Origin: Brevipalpus yothersi
Taxonomy: Eukaryota; Arthropoda; Arachnida; Trombidiformes; Tenuipalpidae
Reading direction: 5' to 3'
Length of the DNA stretch: 64,000 nucleotides
NCBI GenBank assembly: GCA_003956705.1
Contig: QZCP01000094.1
Span: 1 to 64,000 of the forward strand
The notes under the pieces were generated by a model, which saw only the letters and a list, made by a program, of their open reading frames with translations, made no database searches and had not been told where the DNA came from. Shown one piece after another: positions 11,025-22,642 of the stretch; position 1 is the stretch's first letter, and the number at the start of each line of letters is the position of its first letter. Position numbers and translations under genes: made by a program.

Positions 11025-11486
11025 GATAGCTCCAACTCTCTCTATCGGCCTCTGACACTACCTGCTTTTTCAATACTTCCATCCAAATTCGCCACCCGAG
11101 CCCCACAAGTGGGGCTATCACCACCTTTTATCTAGAATAAATATATTACTTTCAGGAAGAATCTGACAGGTTTTGCTTGATAGGTGTTTTTGAGCTGAAT
11201 CACACTCTGACATGAACGAGGTGGAAAAACTACCAGATCTCTAGGCTGAATGCACTTAAATCATATCATGAATCATATTTTTTTCGATTTTCAAAGGCAA
11301 TCCTAGCTTGCTTTCACAGCTATAATTCTACTGAATTTTGATGAGCTCTACTTATGGAATTTTTAATTATATGAGAAATAATTTGCTAGTCAAGTAGATG
11401 AATAAAGTCCAATGTTGTCAATCTACAATAATGAACTACATAATGCAAAGAGATGAGGTAAAGTCAACACTGCACCATTCATCGAG
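11023..11486. other. Intergenic, nothing recognised
   Basis: AT-rich sequence between U5 and the U6 poly(A) signal. I see no gene or clear repeat. Confidence 0.5.
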
Positions 11487-11492
11487 TTTATT
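11487..11492 (-). terminator. Poly(A) signal AATAAA of U6
   Basis: AATAAA on the minus strand about 50 nt beyond the U6 stop codon. The same signal sits at the same distance (roughly 50-70 nt) in U9, U12 and U15. Confidence 0.55.
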
Positions 11493-11538
11493 TAATTTTT
11501 GAAGCTATGAGAATTCCGAAATTCTCACTTTTTTTTAT

Positions 11539-14500
11539 TTACCAGACAAGCATATAAGGACAATCTTCATCAAAAACACAATTCGTTCCAGCATCTGGTT
11601 CTATCATGAGGTCTCGGTAGCCTTGACCTCCACTAATCATTCGATCATTGAGCTGTATGAAGAACTTCACTGCTCCTCCAAAACCATGGAGAGAAAGGTG
11701 GACCTGAGATAGATCGCATTTCGATCCAGCCGGAGTGGAATTGAATTTATAAAGAATGCATAGGATTACACCAGCTGCTGTTCCTACCCAAAGACGGCCA
11801 TTACTAGATTTCAGAGCTGTGATCGTTGCAAGGAAATCGAGCTCAGAGTTAGTCATTGATGGAATCAACATCTTCCTTAAATCAGGCCGAATATCAATTG
11901 ATAAAATTTTCCCATACGGTTTCATGGCTGAAAAGAGCTGAATCGACTGATTCGATTGAGATCGGAGGCTAAACCAAACACCCTCTCCTGTCGTGGTCAT
12001 TTTGTCAATTTGAGCCTTTTCATCATCTACTTTGAATTGAGCCACGATTCTCAGAGTATCACAATTCAGAATATGAATTGAGTTTCGCTGAGCAAGCCAA
12101 ATAAAGGCATTCACGGCCTCCATACAACTGATGCTCAAATTTTGCTTCGGTTTTGCTGTTGTCCCAAATATAAATGACTTTGTTGTATCTGAGTTTTCAT
12201 CTGACAACGGCATCAATGATAATGCTGGAGCATCGAAGCAAGACGTTTTTCCAATTTTTGAACTCAGTTCCGTTACCAAAAAATATTCCGAACAGTTCCA
12301 GCAAAAATTTTCTCGCGATCTGACGAAGACACAACAGTGACCGTTTGCTAGAGCAATGAAAACTTTGTCTCTGTTATGAATTATGTGGATAACTGAATCG
12401 GGAAGCTCGATAGAACTATATACGCTCCGATCTTCAGCAGAGAGGATGTGAAGGATTTTATCGCTACTTCCAAGCCAAATTGTTCGGAAAGATTGAACGC
12501 TCCTAGTGTACTCCATGAGATCCTTACTTTTATTCATGTGAGGAAGAAATGAGGGGAAAATGATCAGAATTGTTCATACTACTTTTTTGAGAATTCATAA
12601 GAGTCGGGATAGTATCTGTGAATACTCACTTATCTTCCTGCGGTGTATCTGCAGATATACGAACTTCTAAAATGACTGAATCATCTTTGATGAAACCTTT
12701 TTCGGGGTGCAGTACATCATTCAGTGCAAATGGTCTGAATTCCCAAACTTTAGAATCAGGCTTGAATACTCTTTCAATTTTTCTTGTCAATGGCTTATCA
12801 GCATTTTGATGCAATACTCTCAATTCAGCTTCAGCTTTACATGACCAATTTAAGGACTCAGGGCAACCTCTACATTCAAGATATACTTCTAAAGCCTTGA
12901 CTGAATCTATTTCTCCTAGCTTTGCATAAATTCGCCTAATTTCAATCAAAATAATCGAAAAAATTAACCAATTTGGAATAACGATTGAAAAGGGAAGGAT
13001 TTAATAATAATCATATAGTATTTCCTCAGTGTGAAGCTATTTATTCGAATTTCACTCAGAAGGAAGACAAGAAGGTTATGACAACTTACCATGGAATGTT
13101 CCGGACATAGACAGGTGGACTGATTACGGTGTTACTCATTTGGCTTAATTTTTCGATCGTAAATCTGAATGTAACCTCAGATCGAGCTTTGTTTATTGAA
13201 ATATCATTCTTGAGGAGGCATTTAGTTTGTAATTTTGCAACAGTGATATCAACTTTGTTGTATTGTGGTGAGAGTCCATGACCAGGAACCAGTGCAATAC
13301 AGTTGATTTGGTTTGAGAGAGAAAGCTTTCTGAACATCCAATCATCTATTTTTCCCTCCGAATTCACCTGGCAAAATCTACCACCTCCACAAATCCAAGC
13401 GGTCTTAGAGCAGCTAAGAGATGCAGCACATTCGAGTTCCGTCACGAATCTAGGATCCAGGAGTTGACAGTATTTTGGGCTGAGAAGGGGGACAGTTTCC
13501 AATCCAATAGTCCACCCAAAGGAATCAACTCTAACCTCTTTTTGGTTGACCGCCAGCTTGATACACTCTGTGTTCGAGTAACTACTTCTTGAAAATTCTT
13601 CATAGAGATCGTTGATCCTAAAAATAAAATTTTCGTGCTTCTCTGCCTCAAATTTTAAGGGATAGCTCTTGATTGGGCAATCGAGAACGGTCACCTCTAA
13701 ACGATAAGTGCCAGATTTTAATGTGACAAATTGTGCTTCATAAGTGCCATCTCCTGTGTCAATTATTTTAATGAGAATGCCTTTCGAATTATTTGGACCT
13801 AGTATAGTTACACTTAGGGCATCTAGATCATTTCCACTATAGTGATTGCCAGAAAAGTCTCTGGTGACTATCGTTACTGAAGTACGCATTCCAACTAAGC
13901 ACTTGTTGACCCTCGCTTCGCATAGAGATGGAAATGTTTCGTTCGTCCAGAAGCCATAGCAGCTCTCAATGACTTCTTGAACCCTTTTCATGACCTCTTT
14001 GTCCTCAACGTAACTCAGGGAACAATTTACTTTCGGGATCAGTGAACTTTTCTTTATCTCTCTCCTCAATTGGAGCTCTTCGATCTTCTTTTTCACTTCA
14101 ACAACAGATCCTTGGTGTCTGATATTTCTGAATTTAGCCATAACCATGGATCTTTCATCTTTGATCCATTGTCTGTGTTCATTTAGACATTTGAGCTTTC
14201 CCTTGCAAGTCTCACGGATTGAGATGGAAATTTCTTGATGTCGTTTGTTCAACAGACTGTAAATTTTCACGAAAAACAGATCGTTCTCCTCCTGAACAAT
14301 TCTACTCTTCTCCTCGATTCTTTTTTCTAATACAGCCAGTGTTTTATCTGAGCCGTCTAATACAGAGATCCATTTGTTTGTTTCATGAGCCAGAGTTTCT
14401 GATTTTCGTTTTATAGCCAAGGAAAAACTCCGAACCTGAAGAAAGAAATAGGTTTGAGAAGTCTAACAGAGCTTAGTTGGGTGATTTTTATCAAAAAAAA

Positions 14501-15268
14501 GGAAAACATTGAAAATTTCTACCATAAAAGGTTTCAATTTCGAATCACAAAATTCCAAAACAATTTTTCAACGGATTTGCTCTAAGCTGAGAGTAGAATT
14601 TGAGGTTTTGTGTTTTTTTGTGAAGAACTGACTCCACAAAAGAGCTAGTTTCTCAATACTCTAGCAAACAAACGCAAAATGAATGAAGAGTCAAATTTTA
14701 TAGTGAGTTCTTGTGGCGAATTCTGTATTCCATCAGAAAATTGTTCCTCTGATATTATCTTCATAGGGAGCAGTGAACATATGGTGATCGAGAAATCAGA
14801 GAGAATGGTATAAGTAATGAGAATGGATATACTCACAACATGCTTAGGTTTAGGTAAATCGCTATTACAATGGAATTTATCATCACATGAATCGCAAAAT
14901 AAGGCATCACATGGTTCACAATATTGTAATTCCTCGAGCGGATGTTTGTGACACTCTGGTGTAACTTCACGTGTGTCTATTCGATCGAGAAGATAATTGA
15001 GGTAAGGATCATTTTGAAACCCTGATACACCTCCTTTCGAGATGTATATTTGTCGACGACATATTGGACAAGGAAACCAGCCCTTCATAGCAGCTACTGG
15101 ACGAGTACAAATTTTTTCAAGACACTTTGCACATATGGAATGACAATGATTCAATAACTTTGGCAAGTGATGAGACCCATCATATGTTTCCGAACATATT
15201 GGACAAGTCAGATCTGTTTTGACTAATTCATCACAATCAAGCAAAATCTTTTCCTTAAACTTGAACAT
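11539..15268 (-). CDS. U6: RING - B-box2 - coiled-coil - filamin - JIP propeller with inserted USP7-type MATH, class A
   Basis: Four exons (14837-15268, 13090-14435, 12630-12935, 11539-12526; intron phases 0, 2, 2) give 1023 aa with all frames open. The start is the ATG of 'MFKFKEKILLDCDEL'. The USP7-type MATH runs from the end of exon 2 ('RSEVTFRFTIEKLS', 'VYVRNIPW') through exon 3 ('SLNWSCKAEAELRVL', 'DTPQEDK') and lies within the loop after the first propeller part ('CSKTAWICGGG'). The propeller resumes at 'SFRTIWLGSSDKILHIL'. Unlike the other class A genes the small fourth exon is fused to the last exon ('KDLMEYTRS' against 'EDFMEDADY'), and the USP7 Cys-box-like residues are gone. RING third ligand: 'NHCHSIC', with Cys directly before His. 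Confidence 0.8.
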
Positions 15269-16130
15269 CTCTCGATACAATGTCTTCATCTAATGATGAA
15301 TAATGGACATGAGTAAGAGATTAAGTAAACAGCGAACCGAGAAAATAGTGTCAGATGGAATGAGAAGATACGAAGTAACATAGGTTATATGGCAAATTCT
15401 GCCTCTCCTACGATCAGGTCTTTGAAGTCCACTTTTCGTGTAACAGACTGTTTTTGGATTGTGAAGGCACAAATATCATTTTTCCATTCTGTTCTTTGCA
15501 AGAGAACGCGGTTCATGATTGTCATCCCTTCCATTTATCAGGAAATTCTCCATTCAAGAGGAAACTTAACAGTCACTTTATGTTCATTCACAGATGAGCA
15601 CAAATAAGCACAGATTCGCAGATCTTGGGCTGTATCACATCATGGATTGATGCGAGTAGAAAAATTTTTGAGACTGGAGGCTGGGTGCACCTCGATGATG
15701 ATCAAGATTACAAGACGATTCCTCAGTAAAGAGTATGATCCTCATTCATTGACAGTGCTACGCATTAATTTTTTGCTGATTATTGACTTCCTTTCTACTG
15801 ATTGCCTGATGCTCTAGCCCCAATCCCTTTTATTACTTAACGAGTTCGTTAACAGAAGCTACAAATTATTCAATTATCCCGTTAATGTGTGAATGGACGG
15901 CAGTGAGGGAGAGGAATACACTCTCAATAGGAGACAAAACTCAGCATCACAATCAGGCGGCTCATTGTTATTATGATCATTTTTGGATTGATGGATCTAC
16001 ATCGAGCGATCTTTCTCACATGGTTAGTGGATAAGTGACTCAAATACGAGTTTTATTATCTCAGAAATGTGGAGAATAAGCACTTGACTGAATTTTCACG
16101 ATGTATTTTCATGAAGGTGATAAGATTTTG
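15269..16130. other. Intergenic upstream of U6
   Basis: No gene recognised. Short open frames on both strands here have no domain and no paralogue. Confidence 0.5.
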
Positions 16131-16700
16131 AATCAATTAAAATATGCCCAGAAAAAGGAGGACAGCAGAGAGTTACTACAGTGTGATTACAATCGATTGA
16201 GTTGATATCTTTATGACATCGATGGGCATAGAGCTCACAGAATGATCGGAGAAGAGAGGACAGAGATGATGAATGAAAGGCCGAAGGTTTTGTAATGAGA
16301 ATTATTTCTCGATTGTTTGAGCAGTCTCCAGCTATTTAACGATCCTATGATTGATGCTCTATGAGGATTGGTCTCATTGCTCATAACAGATGAGCACATT
16401 GATACCTAGGCAGTCTCTTTGTTGGAAATTTTCGACGATTATAAATGTATCTTGAATCTTTGGTGCCGACTTGATGTGAGGATCTACTACTCGTCAGAAT
16501 GGAGCAGGATATAGATATATGATATATGATATAGATTTCGAGTTTGAGAGATTTGAGCCGATAAGGAGAATACAGCAGGATAGAACCAGCGAGATTAGAA
16601 GAAATTTTAGTGAATCTTAACAGAAAACAGGGATCGGCTTTATTTGACGAATTGAATAAAAATTCCAAGGAGACATGGGTGATATAGCTATTAATGTCAA
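16130..16700. repeat. Class C 3'-flank block, copy 3, with inverted coiled-coil scrap
   Basis: 16130-16640 aligns with the 3' flank of U3. Beyond it, about 16655-16692 reads on the plus strand as 'FQGDMGDIA', the class C coiled-coil sequence, so this small piece is inverted relative to every other array copy. Confidence 0.5.
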
Positions 16701-16909
16701 TCCACACATCATGGCAACACTTTCCGCCGACTTGTCAACCGTTATTGTTCTTAATGGTGATGACTCTCTGAGAACATCTGGAGGAGGCCCACATTCCATT
16801 AAATTCTGCTCTGATTTACAGCATTGACTCGTATTAATAGATTTGTTAGTAGCCTACCTTAATAAGTCATTCAGTCTTGCTCACTCTTCGTTCTTCGAGA
16901 GTTCACATT

Positions 16910-16930
16910 GATTATCAGCCTTTGATAATC
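16910..16930. other. Conserved 3'-flank hairpin (copy 3, downstream of U7)
   Basis: A perfect GATTATC/GATAATC stem with loop AGCCTTT, about 180 bp beyond the end of the U7 propeller. It is retained although U7 is dead. Confidence 0.5.
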
Positions 16931-17111
16931 GGTTACAGATTTGTCCAGCAGATGTGCAGTTTATGATGAATTAAAAATTCAGGTAGAGCGTGAGGGGATA
17001 AATAAGAGAGAAATGGTAAGTTTGAGGATGTATGATGAGATGAGAAGCTCAGATTACGAAAAAATGATGAACATTAAATTGTTTAACTTTTTGCAACTTT
17101 CTCTCATGTAT

Positions 17112-18283
17112 GTTGAGAACCACTCAGGTTCAATTGGAATTTTCTCAATGAATCACATGAGGATAGTTTTCGTTCAAAATACCATTACTTGCAGCATCAG
17201 GATCTGTCATGAGATCTCTGTAGCTCTCGCCTCCAGTAACAATTCCATTGTTGAGCATCAGAAAACATTTCACTTTTCCTCCGAATCCAAGAAGAGAAAG
17301 CTGAATCTTAGATAGATCACATTTTGGGCCATACAAAAAGGAAGGTAACTTGTGAGAACCAGACCAGATTGGCTGCAGTTCCTATCCAAAGTTAGTTTCC
17401 ATTCGCTTCCAAAGCTGTGATCCTTCCCAAAGAATCGAGTTCGAGATCAGTAAATCTCTCTCAAGCCCGATCTAATATTGATCACGAAAATTTTCTGACA
17501 TGGTTAAGCAGCTGAGATGAGTTAAATAATTTGATGTGATTGCAGTTGAATACAACACCAAAAACCTTCTCCCCCTGTTAAGGTTAATTGTTCTAATCGA
17601 GCATTTTCAGAGTTAATTCCAATTTGAAGATAGCTTTAAGACTTTCATACCCCAAAAAATAAACAGTCTTTATACCCAAGCAAAATTGTATTTCCAACAC
17701 TCTTCATACAATTGATCCTGAAGTTGTGGTCAACTGATAATGATATACCTGTTGTTATGGCGTTTGTAGCGGACAAACTCGATCCGAAATTGATTCAAAG
17801 TCATCTTTTGCAGAATTTCGCATTTCATCGAATTTCTTCTTTATTCCTCAGAAACTGACTAAAAAATACTCTGAAGAGTTCCTTGAAATACTCTTTGGGG
17901 GCTTAACGATAACGATAACGATACAACGGCAATTAGATAGGACAACAAAAATTAGATTTCTAGAGTGGAAAATCTTCAGAACAGAATCCGCCAGTTCAAT
18001 CTTGCCAGCCCAATGCGCTAAATAATTTTGTTTGAGCCGAATATAAATTGTCCCATCCTCACTTGCCAGCCCAAAGGTATCAGCATTTCTGGGGAAAAAA
18101 GTTCGCATCCACAGTTTTATTTTCAATAGCTGCATCGAGGAATATATTTTGATTGGGTGGCTCCTCAGAGGATTTGTGCGAACGGGTAAACTGGTCATAA
18201 GCATACAAGCACGTTCCACAAGTCAAAAGCTCTTTAATCAATTCTTCATAATCGATGGACACCCTCTCTTTAGGCGTGATCAT
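17112..18283 (-). pseudogene. U7: RING start fused to propeller by deletion
   Basis: From the ATG at 18283 the frame gives a class C-type RING start ('MITPKERVSIDYEEL', 'TCGTCLYAYDQ'), then at about 18190 jumps without a splice signal into class B loop sequence ('KTVDANFF', closest to U13 'TTVDTNFF'). The propeller follows in another frame ('GLASEDGTIYI', 'KIELADSVLKIFHSRN') with several breaks, and ends early because the Trp of the final 'IHW' is a TGA. RING zinc sites 2-4, the B-box, coiled coil, filamin and first propeller part are all missing. Confidence 0.75.
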
Positions 18284-19058
18284 TATGGATTAAAAATATT
18301 CAATCAACAGGAAGAAGAGATGAAACTGACAAAGATATGATTTTTATGGAAAGCGAACCACAAAACTTATTCGAAGAGATAATGAACTCTCTTTACTCTT
18401 GTTTCATAAGCTGTAAGTATTCTCGCTCTATGCAACTCGTGCTTGTGAGCTCCGTTGAAACCGTTCCAACTTGCATGATGCATAATTTTGATTAAGTAAG
18501 ATATTGTGTAGGAGAGTTTGCTCGAAATTAGGAATATTTACAGTGAAAATATGATTTATTGGGGAAAATTAACTCAAATTGAATATTTTGTTTGCAAAGC
18601 TGAGCAAACCGCGAGCAAGCTGGAAGGGAATAAGCTACATTCATAGTGTTTTATGATAACGGGCGTCTCAGTTGACCAGATCGCTCTTCTCTTAGCCTTT
18701 TCAATGTCTCAAAATTGCACCTTTTTTGCCTTTTTTCAAGAACGAACGTCGCTTGTTTCCAAAACTGTGTTTTAGCCATTTTTGGAGCCTCAACTCATGA
18801 AATTCCCGAGAAAAGGGTCCTACTAATCCAACTATAAGCAGCAATAGGAGCTTTCGGAGCAAATTCAACTGAGAAATTCGAAAGGCTGTTAATCGCTGTC
18901 CGACTGGACAGTAGTTTCCACATTCTCATCTGCTTTATTCTACAAGAGAACTAATTTGCCAATTAAGCTGTCGTCAATCCATTACAATCAATGACTTGAT
19001 AAGAAGGGAAGAGAATCAAAAGAGATGAGATGAAGTCCACAGTATTCCGTTTTTTGAG
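18284..19058. other. Class C-type 5' flank and intergenic
   Basis: 18284-18700 resembles the upstream DNA of U3 and U11. From 18700 to 19058 I recognise nothing. Confidence 0.45.
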
Positions 19059-19064
19059 TTTATT
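19059..19064 (-). terminator. Residual poly(A) signal AATAAA of U8
   Basis: AATAAA on the minus strand in the same position, relative to the propeller end, as in intact class A genes. Confidence 0.4.
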
Positions 19065-19109
19065 GAACTTTCGTCCCATCTTCAGAGAAATGGTTATGAA
19101 AATTTTAGA

Positions 19110-20039
19110 ATTCCTTTATTTTCTCCCCAAACAATCATGAGAGGATTACCTTCGTCAGAAATTCAATTCTTTCTCAGTATCTGGATCTATCATGAGGTCT
19201 CGATAGTCTTGACCTCTACTCAGCACCTCATTTTTGAGCTGAAAAAAACTTTACCTTCTCTCCAAATCCATGAAGAGAGACATGTCTGAATCCATCTAGA
19301 AACATCGACCCTTCATAAAATGTAGATAGTTACAGATCATTTTATTGGGTCGAGTGGATATTTGGACTGTTTTGAGACATATGCCAGTATAGACTAGTCT
19401 ATCCTTCTCACATCACATGAGAAACGCTGTTGCTTTTCATTTGATATGATCAGAAAAATTTGTCGTTCATTGCCTCAATTTCTCACTTTACTCAGTCACT
19501 CATTCTTGTCGGAGGTCTATTTTCTCTTTGTGTTCACGTTGATCTGACAAGATATAAGATAGCCATTGACCAGTTTGTCAGTTGAGTCACTTCAGCTTCA
19601 TCCGTGAATTAACAATGATTTTATCCACAAAAAATAAACTTACGTAATCTAAGATGCAAATAGAGTTCTGATAACCAATCCAAATGGAGCTCTCAGCAGC
19701 CTCCATGCATCCAATACTGGTATCGGCGTCAGCCAATTTCGATTCAATTGATTCTATTTCATTCACAGGATTTGAGATTTTTTACACGCTTTGCATTTTA
19801 GCACCTTTTTCTAGCATGTTATGAACAAAGTATGATGATGAATCCCATTGACCTGTTTTTTGATTGGTGAAAAAGCAACACTCACCGTTCGCTGGAGCGA
19901 CGAAAACTTTACTTCTGAGATGAACTATTTGTGTAATAGGACCAGAGAGTTTGAATCGAGTGAGAAGTGTGCCTCGCTCATCTTTTTCTCGATGAATATA
20001 GAGTTCCATCTTTTGCATCCATCCAGATGGTTTGGAAAG
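19110..20039 (-). pseudogene. U8 (3' part): broken JIP-type propeller
   Basis: An acceptor (TTTCTCAG at 20040-20047) precedes 'FQTIWMDAKDGTLY', the propeller resumption blade. A one-base frameshift near 20000 follows, then 'ITQIVHLRSKVFVAPANGEC'. 19660-19740 encodes 'SIGCMEAAESSIWIGYQNS' and then a GTAAGT donor. 19130-19290 holds a worn copy of the propeller end. Sequence between these pieces is absent. Position and order suggest it is the tail of the unit whose RING and coiled coil lie at 21.5-23.1 kb, with the Nup98-like exons between. Confidence 0.65.
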
Positions 20040-20226
20040 CTGAGAAATTGAGTGAGCTTGATGAATCCATCTCTTCTATATGGCTGCATGAGAGCTGTTT
20101 ATATTGATATTTCCCTGAATTTTTGGAATGAGATTTCAATTGTATTATCACAAACCGTAATTGGTAATGAGTTTTTTGCTATTTATTGTATAATATGAAA
20201 AACTGCTAAACATTGATTCCACCTTT

Positions 20227-21008
20227 CTAAGTAATGTTAGCCGTTAGGTTAGCTTGATAATCTTCCCAACGAAGTTCCTCTATTGATCTGTCTTCATACT
20301 CTTTCATGGCTGTTATACACTGATATCGAGGTTTAATAAAGGTGTTGACTTCGGTACCATTAAGAGGAACAAGTCTAACTGTTGTACCAACAGGAGCATT
20401 AGCTGTTGTAGCAGGTTGACCAAATGCAGTTTGCGTCGAGAAGCGCTGATTGAAGAGTGAATTGCTGTTAGTGTTGGAAATACTAGCTCCACCAAAAAGC
20501 GGGGTAGAAGCTCCACCAAATGAAGCATCCATACCAGCTAAGGAGAAAGAAAGGTGAAAGTGGAATAAAATTAGAGTTCATTAATAAAATAGAGAGGCAG
20601 TTCCAGGGCAAAGGAAGGGATGGAGAAGGTAAAAAAAGTGATTAGAATGATGAGTACATCGAGAGACATACACAAAACGCACTAGATTCATCATCATCAT
20701 CACCCGACAAAAGAAGCACGCATCATTGTGTCGGCAGCATGGCCTAACATATACTTACTGGTTGCTGGTGTTCCAAAGGGTACATTTTGAGTGGTAGGTG
20801 AACCACATAGTGATGTTTGTGATGTCTGTGGTTGGTCAAACAATCCAGTGCTGGTTTCTGCAGTGAATACCGAAGTACTTGGTGCCAAAGAGCCGAATGG
20901 TGCAGCAGTTGTTCCACCAAATGAGGGTGTACTTGCGGACTGGCTGAATACATTGCCACTGCTGAACACATTTGCCCGGTCGATATTGGTATTATTTTGA
21001 TCGAACAT
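20227..21008 (-). CDS. Nup98: Short Nup98-like protein: FG repeats plus GLEBS (Rae1-binding) motif
   Basis: Two exons, 20759-21008 and 20227-20537 (donor ACCA|GTAAGT, acceptor CTCCTTAG|CTG, phase 1), encode 186 aa from the ATG of 'MFDQNNTNIDRANVF'. Exon A and the start of exon B are Ser/Thr/Gly-rich with FG-type motifs ('PSFGG', 'APFGS', 'PLFGG', 'TAFGQ', 'GLF'). Exon B then has 'GTTVRLVPLNGTEV' and 'YQCITAMKEYEDRSIEELR' with 'EDYQAN', a very close match to the Nup98 GLEBS motif that binds the mRNA-export factor Rae1/Gle2. The frame stops nine codons after 'QAN', so the remaining FG region and the autoproteolytic domain of a full Nup98 are missing. It lies between the two halves of broken array unit U8, and an FG segment resembling it is found inside U13. 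It may be a functional micro-gene, a Nup98 fragment, or part of a chimera. Confidence 0.75.
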
Positions 21009-21042
21009 TATGACACACACCTATAACCAACCCCCACTGTAG

Positions 21043-21052
21043 CCTTTATATA
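21043..21052 (-). promoter_or_regulatory. Possible TATA box of the Nup98-like gene
   Basis: TATATAAAGG on the minus strand, about 35 bp before the ATG at 21008. If used, the 5' UTR would be very short. Confidence 0.35.
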
Positions 21053-21525
21053 TACTTTGTACAACAAAACTACAATCTACTGTAATTGAATTCAAATTGA
21101 ATTATTCAATCATAAACAGTGGCTGCCTTGACCAGTGCGGATCTCGCGCAATAACACAATAATCTTGTTACAAGATCAACAAGTTTAAAACTTATGCGCG
21201 CGAACTTAAAATTTTCACTCCATCAACACTGCTTTGCAAAAAGCTTGTTACCAAATACCAAATACGAATCCCTCTCACAAAGGAACGGAATGATGGATTA
21301 GGATGAAAATTTTTCAGGAGAACATATGTGTTTGCTATCCACAAAATCTCATTAATTTTCAAGTTCTAGTCACAAAGTTAACTGGTTCACTCGATTATCA
21401 GTTACTCAAGTTTGATTTTGGTAACATCAATTTTGCAAAGCAGTGTACTTGCTTTGACCCAAATGTTCAATCAGATTAACTAAAATCAAATGCATTGCAT
21501 TTGGATTATGCAAAAAGCAAACTAT

Positions 21526-22206
21526 TTAATATACAATCCTTGATTGCATCTGTTCTTGAGGTGATTGTAGTTTTGATTTAATCAATTGAGCTATCTTTTC
21601 CAATTGCTCCATCAATTTTTGATTCATTCTTTCCCCTGCAAGACGCTGTCTTTTGCCAGAAAAATCATGAGTAATTATTATTGCTGAGGAGCGCATTCCA
21701 ACGAAACATTTTTCTACACTTGCTTCAGAAAGATGAGAACACGTTGTGCTCGATCGGACAGAACCAAAGTTCTCGATAATTTTGAGGATGGTGCTGATCG
21801 GTGGCTCTATCAAGTTTTCATATGTTATGAAATGATTTTCGCTTGGATTCAATTGAATATTTGGGAATTCCATCTAAAGGTTGAGCTCTCTAATATTGTT
21901 CGTTATTGCAACTAAGGCTCTTTCTGATGTAGGCTCAGAAAATTTAGTCATAATTCTGGTATTTTCTTCCTCGATCATTTGCAATTGATCGCACAGAATT
22001 TTTCTCTTGTCTTCTCCTATTTTCCTGGTAAATGTCAGCAGTTCGTTTCGTCGCCTATCAATTACATCGATTATCTCTCCCTATGCTAGATTAATGTTTT
22101 CCAGAGTCCTATCAACATTATGATTGAGTTTCATGATTTCAAAGGACACCTTTGCAATCACCAGCTCCATTTTATCGATGCATTTTTGGACTTTCTGAGA
22201 TAAAAC
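21526..22206 (-). pseudogene. U8 (middle part): broken coiled-coil and filamin start
   Basis: Read from about 22206, it gives array-type coiled coil ('NVDRTLENINLA' then TAG, 'DVIDRRRNELLTFTRKIGEDK', 'LVAITNNIRELNL' then TAG). It continues to 'LSEASVEKCFVGMRSSAIII' and 'THDFSGK', the first strands of the filamin repeat, then leaves the family ('RLAGERMNQKLMEQL') and ends at 21526. At least two in-frame stops make it non-functional as an exon 2. Confidence 0.65.
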
Positions 22207-22642
22207 TTTAATCGCTCATTCCATGGCAAAATTAGATGGAACAACATAATAAATGAAGTAAATTACTCATAGCGAGCTCATTATATGATTTAGCAAATTC
22301 AGGACTTTCGATCAGCCTTAACGTAGATCCTGACGATGTGGATAAGCTAAAATGTCGGTGGACAGAGCATGAGTTTGTCGAAGCTCGCAATTCTGTGACT
22401 AGTTTTTCGGCCTAAAATGGCTCTGAAATTGAAATAAATCTCTGAATAATGTTAAACTAACGAGCTCGTTAGTTAACTATCAATCCATAGTGTTAGAATG
22501 AATGAATGAGTGAAGCAATTTCTATGCCAATTATTCCAGCATTTATATCAGATTAGATTTTTGGGGACTGAATAGGGAGCTTGAAGGTGAAAATTATGAG
22601 AAGAACAGAGATATAATTATGAGAAATTACATGTATACTTAC

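Noticed and set aside
11756..11941. Open frames antisense to the propeller, also seen over U4, U10, U12, U13, U14 and U15
   Set aside because: They are shadows of the conserved minus-strand coding frame; their conservation is explained by the real gene.
15290..15607. Short open frames on both strands upstream of U6
   Set aside because: No paralogue and no domain; lengths are expected by chance.
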